Shown here: piece after piece, positions 55,731 to 64,000 of the stretch
How positions within the stretch are numbered: the stretch's first letter is position 1
Layout of the letters: every line of letters begins with the position of its first letter
NCBI RefSeq assembly: GCF_029784155.1
Contig: NC_073693.1
Location: forward strand, 184,471,802 to 184,535,801
Direction: 5' to 3'
Length of the DNA stretch: 64,000 nucleotides
Source of the DNA: Uranotaenia lowii
Lineage: Eukaryota; Arthropoda; Insecta; Diptera; Culicidae
Made by a program: the position numbers and the translations under genes
The notes under the pieces: generated by a model
What the model saw: only the letters and a program-made list of their open reading frames with translations
What the model was told of the DNA's origin: nothing
Database searches by the model: none

Positions 55731-57672
55731 TTTTTCGGTCTGTCTATCTGTTTCTTGTAAACTCAGAAGCTACATGTCAGATCACAAATTTGGTAAATGA
55801 CCGTTTTCAGGACCGGGAATGAGTTTTTAGGGCGTTTACCATTTTGGTAAAGGGGGCTTCTAGATAAAATTAATAGAAATATATCAAAACTAGAACATAT
55901 TCGCGGATTTGTTCAAAATTGATAAAAATAAGCGATTTGATAAGATGAGATGGTTTATTGAATAGGCAAGTAGTTTAAAAATATATATATTGAGAAACTC
56001 TTCCCTTTTAAGTAGATGAGCTCTCGTAATCAATAAATATCCATATAATCGACAAAAGACACATTCCACCGTGACGTGAAATCGCTTTTCTGGACATTTT
56101 CTGACCTGTTATCATTCTAGAAGTCAACCAATTTACTTGAAAATGGTGAAAGAATTTCCTTCAAACTGGATATAATTTTGTCATAAAAAAAAATTAAATT
56201 GTTTGTGTTGTGATCGACAACTTTTATGACGTTCACACTCGAATTGACCATTTTTTACTTCAGTACATACCATTTTGATTTCCTGTTCTCTCTGTGGAAA
56301 TAGGATATCAGTGTCTTCAAATAAGTTGTAGAGAAAACAATTACCCACAATACGATGTGTGTAACTTCCCGATTGAAGAACAACAGAGTTATGCCTCTTT
56401 GAAACTTTGACGTGAATTCACTCAGTTTAAACAGAACAGGGTAGTGGACTGAATTCACGTCACGAAATAAATAAGTTATTCTGAAACATTCTTTAGAGCC
56501 TTCAAATTTTATTTACATTTTCAAAAGTGATATTTTTTATTCCAACTTGTACAATCATTAATTCTGAACTCCGACCATCTGGAGGGACAGAACAGCTTTC
56601 AAAGCATATTTTCCTTAAACAATTTGACAAAAAAAAAACAAATTTTGTGACGTGAATTCGTCAAATCACTCGTTTGCAACTGTTTTCGTTCGCATTTTGA
56701 AACAACCCCATTGGATATGAACAAATTCATTTTTCTACACAATAAAGCAGTATTTATTGGCTTCAAAACGATTTTTTCGAAAGAAAAAAAATCTTTGGGT
56801 TCTCGTTGATGTTGTTCGGTGATGTTTTGATGAAAAGATATACTTTAATTTAGGTTTACTCTTTATTTCAACCATCTTCAGAAAAAGAAAGCTATTTTTC
56901 CGCCTGCTAAGGTCGTCGCTTCCAATTTAACAACATCAACGAGAACCCCCAAAGATGAACGGTCGTCAAGAAAAAAAAATCAATCCATATATTTTAATTA
57001 TCTACTCTGTAAAAGTTAAAATTTTACACTTTTTCCAACAAAAAGTTTGATTTTCAAAATTATATAAAACATGTTAAAAAAAATATTTTTATTTTCATTG
57101 GTTTTGTGTGATTTGAATTATCAACATTGTTGCCAAGTTTAAGATTTTTTTGATACGCGAACGAAAAAATCACTTGTGAGCGGTACAAGCGCGTGGCATG
57201 TGTCAAAAGTATTTTCCATGAAGTTTGGTACAGATTTTTATTAAGTGGAAGATTCGAAATTTTAAAACGTCTCCCAATCCAAAAAGGTTTGAATTTTTCG
57301 TATTTAATGAAATTGTTTACTATATTGAAATCCCTCCAATTATTTATAAAGCAAGGCTTCTACATGAAACCAAAATTAAGTGGTATCTGCAAAAATTTCA
57401 TGTTCATCAAAGTTTGCCCAGTTTACGGTACCTATTACACCGATCACAAAATTTCTGATATTCATTAAAATTTGTACTAAACTAGTTAAGATAATGAGAT
57501 AATAAAAAAGTTTGGTTTGATTCGGGTGACAAATGAAGAATTAGATATTTTAAAATAATTCGCTTCTGAAAAATTTTGAACTTTATTTTTTGGAAAGTTA
57601 TATTCTACCAAATTTATTTCAACAAACTTAAATTATTTTTGGGAGGTGAAGCAAAGCACAGCGGATTAGCTA
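55731..57672 (+). mobile_element. Degenerate Helitron
   Basis: The 5' part (GATAAAAATAAATGTTTTTC then GGTCTGTCTATCTG) and the 3' part (GGTGAAGCAAAGCACAGCGG then ATTAGCTA) resemble the ends of the Helitron at 35463-37447. The interior is eroded: repeats are unrecognisable and no Rep/helicase ORF is left. GTGACGTGAATTC-type motifs recur at about 56405-56460 and 56645. Confidence 0.5.
56791..56956. repeat. Inverted repeat, ~27-bp arms
   Basis: ATCTTTGGGTTCTCGTTGAT then GTTGTT at 56791-56816 pairs with 56929-56956, with a two-base GG insertion on one side. The loop is about 110 bp. It may be a small MITE inserted in the Helitron relic. Confidence 0.6.
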
Positions 57673-58021
57673 TAAGATAATAAAAATACTTTTCAATTTC
57701 TAGATGAAACAAAGAGGTTAGTAAAAATTTATCCTTAGCACGTTTTTTTTTGGTTTTATAAAATTTTTATTTTCTTGGATCGAAAATGTTTGAAACTTTC
57801 AGGCAAAGCTTTACACTACCATAACCAACCTGATTAAAAAAATCGATCAGATCAAACAAATAAATCAATATCATCACGAGAGAGAGCGTTATGTCTAAAG
57901 ACCAAATTCTTCCTCCAGGAGCCACGTCTACCTTTATTCAAATTTCTCTTCAAGCAAATTCCACGGATGTAAATTCTAATTCTTGTTTATTGTCTGCATT
58001 AATCAGGTAGAATAGCATGAT
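57673..58021. other. 3' flank of MRM3
   Basis: AT-rich sequence just downstream of the MRM3 stop; no other gene seen. The MRM3 polyadenylation signal was not fixed. Confidence 0.5.
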
Positions 58022-61000
58022 TCATCGATCGAATACATAATTCAGCTGTCGTCGTATTTCACATAAAATCACAGTGAGAGCAGCAGCTGTGTTCAAACTT
58101 TCAACCCCATTCTCCAGAGGAATATGAACGGTATGATTTGTTGCTTCCTGTGGCCGAGGAAAGTCTGCAATGAATCTGAAACAAAGAAAAACCGGGCGGC
58201 ATTACACTATGATTTGCGATTGATGAATAATTTCTCCCACAACCCCACCCCACCCCACATACATACTTTCGTAAATCACTGCTGATGCCGTGCGTTTCGC
58301 CCCCGATGACCAAGACCACGTGTTCCATGTCTCGATAATTGGCAGCATCATAACGGCTGAACGCAAGATTTTTTTCACTCCTATTTGGCTCGTTATCCGC
58401 TACGAGAAAGGAAGCGTGTTTCGGAATCAGCTCCTCCAGCTCATTCATTGCCACTGGACCGTTGATGTTGACTCGGAAGTGAGCACCTGCGCCTCCCCGG
58501 AGACATTTGGGTTCCCAGGGATAAGCACAGCCTTTCAGCAATACAACGTTTCGAACCGGCATGGCGGCACAGCTTCTAATGATACTGCCTAAGTTATTTG
58601 GCTCGCGAATGTTATCACAAAGTACAGTGATGGGCAGGGGGACGGTTGTTTCATTCCGTATCATAATGTCCGACATGGATTCTGGTTTGTTGAATATCCC
58701 TGCGGAATGAGAAATGAACTTTACATCAGATAATTGGGAGGAAAGTCACTTCGAGAATATCACTATGGCTATTAATAGAACAACAAGAAATTGAACGAGA
58801 GCCACTGTTGAACTATTTAAGATCTGATGAGTTTTTGGCTCTTACGAAAACTAACATTTTTTTAATAACATGTTTAAACTCATCTATTACATTGTAAGTA
58901 TTTCCAATAAAAAAAATTAAAGCTTTTTGACCAGACGACTTTTGAGATATTTTCGTGGGTTCATTCAAATTTTTAAATTTTGACCCGTTAGGGTTCCTGG
59001 AGTGTCAATTTGACACTGCTGACTAAAATCACTGTATTTCTTTTATTTCTCAACCGATTTTTTCTAAATGTATGGTTTCAAAAACCTAGTATTGTACCTC
59101 AAATATGCTTTTCAGACAATATTAAGCTACAGCACACTAGTTTTCCATTATTCAAAGTCTAAGAAAAAAATCCAAAAACATACTTTGTAAAAAAGATTGT
59201 AGATCAGCTGCGGAATGCTAAAAAAAATCACTTAGTGACCAAGAAAGCTGAAATTGAAAGCTATACGTTGCGCACGAGTATATATTTGTGTAAAGTATTG
59301 CAGCGCTATTGTAATTTCACCACGAGAGCTGGTGTGAAATTGCCTTTCTGATGAACATAAATTTAGTGCGGAAATCTTTCGTTAATGCACTCAAAATCCA
59401 GTGTAAAATTGAATTTAAGTGCAAAGTTGAATCTAAAAAATTGTAAATTGACAAAAAATTGGAACAGCTAGGGTAATGATCTTGGGGAAAATTGCCTCAA
59501 GAATAACTTGTTCGGCTTTTGTTCAACCATTCTTGTTTTTTTTTTATGATCCGTCAATTGATGTTTCATGTTATCTTCGCAGATTATTTTCTCCAAATCC
59601 AGATGTTCAAGGACTGAACAAAAGCTTCTCCGAGAATTTTGGTAGCATCCTTTCAGCCTGATAGCTAGTTAAAAATTATAAATAGATGATGTTTCAGCGG
59701 TTGTTCAGCATAAAGTTTGTTGGTAAAACTTATAAAAAACATTATTCGGGTTTTTGTAACGAGTTTTCAATCAAAATATCAATTTATCGCGTAGTTTTTT
59801 AAATTTAAATATGATCTTGAGTGGAACCATCTTTGATCTTGAGTGGAACTACTAGCTTCCAAAATCAATAGCCAGGTTCCCTGCCTTATGCGTAATATTT
59901 CACACGCAGTTTTTACCCCTTAATATGCATTTTTCTTGTATGTATTTTTCTTATATCGGCTTTAAGGACAGACAAGATGTAAAATTAAGTTCGAATAGAA
60001 CTACACTAGTTTACAAATTTTTTAAAAAATCGTGAACTTGATTGACTGACCAATATTTTTAATGTTAAATCGGGCGCTGAATCCGAAAATGAAATTTAAA
60101 AAAAACTCAGTAGAACCGTTTTTGAGTTATGCTCCAAATATGAAATTATAGAAAAATATAAAAAGTTCGTGTACTTAGATTGAAATATCTCGGACGGCAT
60201 AACAATAATTTTAAATCTCTCTTTTGCATATGGAAGGTCAAAAAATTTTCTATCGATCATTCCAACACTGTTTTTGCGTATGATCAACAGTATTGTTGGT
60301 ATTAGTGACTTTATGATAGAAAAAATTATAAAAAACGCATTTTTTTTAGAGAAAATTTTGTTTCAGCGAAAGTTTTAGACTCGATGGTAACATTAAAAAA
60401 AATCTGATTTTCTTTTGCGCCTGAATGTCAATTTTAAACAAAGATTTCAAGTTATTGTTTATCAAAATCGGTTGAAAATTGAAGAAGTTATGGCTACTTT
60501 ACCATAACAGTATTTTTTGCAGTTTTTAATAATTTAACGAACCGCAGTACACTTATCATAGTATAGAAAGAATGAAACATGATAAATCTCACTCGCTCCA
60601 AGTCAAAATTATTTATTAGCTTACAAAAAGGTCACATGCCAAATTTCAGGAAGATCTGAACATAGTGAGGGGTTGCTTGAGACTCAAACGTGAATAAAAT
60701 TTTAAGGTATTTTGCCCGGGAGGAACAAAAAATACTGGTTTTTCATCAATAACTTTTTTCATCACAAGCCGATTGTTTTTGATGGTTGATTTTCTATAAG
60801 TCTGAGATGAGACAAATATTTCACCCGAAGACTGATGATCGATAGAACATTTTTTCACCTTCAATATGCAAAAGAGGGATTTAAAATTACTGTTATGCCG
60901 TCCGAGATATTTTAATCTAAGTACAAGAACTTTTTATATTTTTCCAAAATTTCATATTTGTAGCATAACTCAAAAACGGCTCTACTGAGATTTATTTAAA

Positions 61001-64000
61001 TTTCATTTTCGGACTCAGCGCCCGATTTTACATTAAAAATGACCTTCAGTTTACTAAGTTCAAAAATGCTGTAAACTAGTGAAATTAATGCAATTGGTGC
61101 TGCAGCGTACCAGACCAGACACAAAAAAAAGTTTGATTTTTTTTCGTATTTACGGAAAAATTTCAGGCCTATGAAAAAGTTGAAATTTATTGGAAATTTT
61201 TTCAGTAGATTCGACATAATGAACTTGCTTTTTTCCCACAAGAAAAAATGCGTCTTGTTTTAAACTTAAGAGTTCAATAAAATAGCCCAAAAAAGATGAC
61301 AAGCTAGATTTTTTGATGTACATAGATAGTAAACTTCATTTATCGGTGCTAACCAAATACTTAACCATTGCAACTCCGCAATTAGATAAAATTTTTACAT
61401 TCTACAGTTTTTGATCGTCACTCCGATTTCAAATCAATACTAAAAATAGTTCATCCTCGATAATCTAATAAGCGTATATCTGTATCAGATAGAATGCTCA
61501 AGTTTATGAGCCCCACAAGCGGAAACTTGCAGTGCGAACGAAAATTTGGAGCTTTTCTGAGCATGTCATCTTTATGTTCGTTCGAACTGCAAGTTTCTGC
61601 TTGCAGGGCGAACCACGCATGGCCTTCTATTGTGTGGTGGTAGCTACAATTCTATCTGTATCTAACACTGCAAAGTAGTAGGCCCGTGAGGAACAAAGAA
61701 ATGAAATGTGATGAAAAGTTTTGCAAATTTAAATTACTCTTTCACTCATATTTCAACATCTTAGTCTCATATACTATTCGTCAATAATCTTTCAATTCTT
61801 AAAATTCTTTCTCAAAAAACATAAAATTTCACCGATATAGCCGATAACATAGTTTCATAGGGACCGTTCAAATATTACGTAACGTAATTTTCGGTCATTT
61901 TCAACCCCACCCCCCTACGTAACACATTTTTATAAGATTTTCTATCAAAAAATTACCAACCGTAATAAACTGCTATACCCCCTCCCCCCCTAAACGCGTT
62001 ACGTAATATTTGAATGGTCTCATAGAGTACAGATTCAGAATTAAGATTCAGATTCAGAACTCAGCATCAGAATTGAGATCCAGAATTGAGATTCAGAATT
62101 CAGATTCAGAATTCAGATTCAGAATTCAGATTCAGAATTCAGATTCAGAATTCAGATTCAGAATTCAGATTCAGAATTCAGATTCAGAATTCAGATTCAG
62201 AATTCAGATTCAGAATTCAGATTCAGAATTCAGATTCAGAATTCAGATTCAGAATTCAGATTCAGAATTCAGATTCAGAATTCAGATTCAGAATTCAGAT
62301 TCAGAATTCAGATTCAGAATTCAGATTCAGAATTCAGATTCAGAATTCAGATTCAGAATTCAGATTCAGAATTCAGATTCAGAATTCAGATTCAGAATTC
62401 AGATTCAGAATTCAGATTCAGAATTCAGATTCAGAATTCAGATTCAGAATTCAGATTCAGAATTCAGATTCAGAATTCAGATTCAGAATTCAGATTCAGA
62501 ATTCAGATTCAGAATTCAGATTCAGAATTCAGATTCAGAATTCAGATTCAGAATTCAGATTCAGAATTCAGATTCAGAATTCAGATTCAGAATTCAGAAT
62601 TCAGATTCAGAATTCAGAATTCAGAATTCAGAATTCAGATTCAGAATTCAGATTCAGAATTCAGATTCAGAATTCAGATTCAGAATTCAGATTCAGAATT
62701 CAGATTCAGAATTCAGATTCAGAATTCAGATTCAGAATTCAGATTCAGAATTCAGATTCAGAATTCAGATTCAGAATTCAGATTCAGAATTCAGATTCAG
62801 AATTCAGATTCAGAATTCAGATTCAGAATTCAGATTCAGAATTCAGATTCAGAATTCAGATTCAGAATTCAGATTCAGAATTCAGATTCAGAATTCAGAT
62901 TCAGAATTCAGATTCAGAATTCAGATTCAGAATTCAGAATTCAGATTCAGAATTCAGATTCAGAATTCAGATTCAGAATTCAGATTCAGAATTCAGATTC
63001 AGAATTCAGATTCAGAATTCAGATTCAGAATTCAGATTCAGAATTCAGATTCAGAATTCAGATTCAGAATTCAGATTCAGAATTCAGATTCAGAATTCAG
63101 ATTCAGAATTCAGATTCAGAATTCAGATTCAGAATTCAGATTCAGAATTCAGATTCAGAATTCAGATTCAGAATTCAGATTCAGAATTCAGATTCAGAAT
63201 TCAGATTCAGAATTCAGATTCAGAATTAAGATTCAGATTCAAAATTCAGATTCAGAGTTCAAATTTTGATTTCAGATTCAGAATTCAGATTCAGAATTCA
63301 AATTCAGAATTCAGATTCAGATTTCAGATCCAGAATTCAGATTCAGAATTCGGAGCCTTTTGGTGTAGGGGAGTATGGTGGGCCGCTTAATGATAAAAAT
63401 AACAAAAAAAAATTAGATTCAGAATTCGGGATAAAAATTCAGATCAAGAATTCAGAATTCAATGTAAACTCGTTTGAAATTCCGCAAATAATTTATTGAA
63501 AAGAATTCAAATTGAAATTTAACTATCAGCTTTACTAGCATTTTTACTTACCGATAATCCCTGGACATGTGACCAGATCCGACCATTGTTGCAAAACATG
63601 CTTCGGCAGTTGAATGAATTTTATGTTTCGATTTTTGGAACCTAAACATTTTAACAGTTCTAAATCGTGAAATAAGATAGTGTCTAGCTCTAAACATGCG
63701 CTCAAACCGTCCAAAATAAGTCTTCTTCCTTCTAGCAAAAGTTTATTTAATGTTTCTCGTTTTTTCCGCGAACGCAAAAGAAGCTCTAAGTCACTGAATT
63801 CGCGATGATGTGATTTGAGTTGAATATATTTGATTCTCATTTTACCATCAAAGATTTCTTTAGGCTTATCTGTGCTCTGAAAACGGTTCATAATTTTAAA
63901 AGTGTCTGCATCCAACGCATTAGGAACATGATTTTTGAATGTTTTATCACTTTTATAGTCTTTCCTAGCTGTTTTGGGCACCTTTTTATGTGACTGTTCT
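58022..64000 (-). CDS. MRM3: Mitochondrial rRNA methyltransferase 3 (MRM3/RNMTL1-type SpoU methylase), partial
   Basis: Three minus-strand exons: 63552 to the window edge, 58267-58699, and 58022-58175, joined in phase by donors G|GTAAGT and AAA|GTATGT and acceptors CCGCAG and TTTCAG. Exon 1 gives the N-terminal substrate-binding-like domain (RKKRETLNKLLLEGRRLILD) and runs into PGIIGIFNKPES across the junction. SpoU motif 1 is DNIREPNNLGSIIRSC, motif 2 VVLVIGGETHGIS, motif 3 HIPLENGVESLNTAAAL, ending EIRRQLNYVFDR-stop. The family 2'-O-methylates the large mitochondrial rRNA in the A-loop using SAM. The reading frame at 58176-58266 is a 91-bp intron with GT-AG ends, not coding. The start codon and mitochondrial presequence lie beyond 64000. 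Confidence 0.9.
60010..61088. repeat. Fold-back element with ~250-bp inverted arms
   Basis: The left arm about 60010-60265 and right arm about 60835-61088 are inverted copies with roughly nine in ten bases matching by eye. Shared blocks: CACTAGTTTACA, AAATCGGGCGCTGA, CCGAAAATGAAATTTAAA, TTTTTGAGTTATGCT, TATAAAAAGTTC and ATCTCGGACGGCATAACA. The loop is about 570 bp and non-coding. Confidence 0.75.
61516..61603. repeat. Hairpin, 27-bp arms
   Basis: CAAGCGGAAACTTGCAGTGC then GAACGAA (61516-61542) pairs with 61577-61603 with two mismatches around a 34-base loop. On the transcribed (minus) strand it would form a stable stem within the MRM3 pre-mRNA. Confidence 0.75.
61861..62019. mobile_element. 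159-bp MITE with GGACCGTTCAAATATTACGT ends
   Basis: The left end GGACCGTTCAAATATTACGT then AACG, and the reverse-complemented right end GACCATTCAAATATTACGTA then ACG, form ~24-bp TIRs. TCATAG flanks both sides (61855-61860 and 62020-62025); the true duplication may be shorter. Internal C-rich tracts are present. No ORF. Confidence 0.7.
62029..63346. repeat. 13-bp tandem array (GAATTCAGATTCA)n in MRM3 intron 1
   Basis: Near-perfect repetition of a 13-bp unit, itself a 6+7 duplication (ATTCAG plus ATTCAGA), for about 1.3 kb. Diverged units lie at both edges. Shortened 7-bp units (GAATTCA alone) occur at about 62590-62640 and 62932-62942. Because 13 is not a multiple of 3, the plus-strand frames all translate to the same 13-residue repeat (RFRIQIQNSDSEF). 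The long plus-strand ORFs are therefore artefacts. Confidence 0.95.

Larger units (their letters stand above)
58700..63551 (-). other. MRM3 intron 1, 4.85 kb, repeat-filled
   Basis: It is bounded by GTAAGT (63551 downward) and CCGCAG (58700-58705). It holds a diverged single arm of the 54.6-kb fold-back (58980-59250), a fold-back (60010-61088), a hairpin (61516-61603), a MITE (61861-62019) and a 13-bp satellite (62029-63346). No internal coding exon was seen, and SPOUT domain continuity across the junction argues that none is missing. Confidence 0.8.

Noticed and set aside
58176..58266. Continuation of the MRM3 exon 2 frame (VCGVGWGCG...) as protein
   Set aside because: GT-AG signals define a 91-bp intron, and splicing restores the conserved SpoU motif 3 in frame, which the unspliced frame lacks.
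62010..63390. Two plus-strand ORFs of more than 400 codons with a repeating 13-residue motif
   Set aside because: They are translations of the 13-bp tandem array. The same peptide appears in each plus-strand frame, there is no start context or non-repeat domain, and the array sits in the MRM3 intron.

Overview
The window looks like a scaffold piece from a dipteran insect, most likely a mosquito. It is AT-rich, with short spliced host exons and very dense transposable elements: LOA-, I- and L1-like LINEs, Ty3/Gypsy and BEL/Pao LTR elements, Helitrons, hAT, Harbinger-like and Tc1/mariner-like DNA elements, and poly-C-bearing MITEs. The species call is inference. A 500-base N run (44935-45434) marks an assembly gap.

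Only two host genes are recognisable, both on the minus strand. One is a single exon of a two-pore-domain potassium (K2P) channel (44618-44759). The other is the 3' two thirds or more of an MRM3-type mitochondrial rRNA methyltransferase (58022 to beyond 64000, three exons visible). Its 4.85-kb first intron holds a fold-back repeat, a small MITE and a 1.3-kb array of a 13-bp unit.

The left two thirds is one deeply nested transposon stack. A LOA/I-group LINE (here LINE-A, plus strand) begins near 4466 and ends at 41956, bracketed by ~152-bp direct repeats. It was entered by a 5'-truncated L1-like LINE (32900-33766) that left an exceptional 158-bp target duplication. A young Gypsy-class element (8853-32886, minus strand, 2514-bp LTRs differing at four sites) then entered the left copy of that duplication. 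Between pol and the 3' LTR the Gypsy element carries an unassigned gene-like stretch with plus-strand splice signals. An 11.2-kb hAT insertion (12606-23776, target duplication CTTGCTAC) splits that stretch. The hAT contains an I-clade LINE (LINE-B) and another TIR element (19699-23566), which holds two tandem Harbinger-like copies sharing a TAA.

Further right, LINE-A is broken again at a TTA by a composite-transposon-like structure. Two directly repeated MITEs (33933-34343 and 41044-41437) flank 6.7 kb. That segment has inverted repeats carrying tRNA-like sequence, and contains a Helitron, a 25-bp minisatellite and a hAT element inserted into the minisatellite.

A nearly pristine BEL/Pao element (45869-53374; 515-bp LTRs differing once; one 2152-residue ORF with an N-terminal PHD-type finger) sits inside the end of a Tc1/mariner-like relic. 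From 54 to 58 kb lie fold-back repeats and a degenerate Helitron, and 1-4.3 kb is a mosaic of MITE-like repeats. No RNA gene, CRISPR array or prokaryotic feature was seen.
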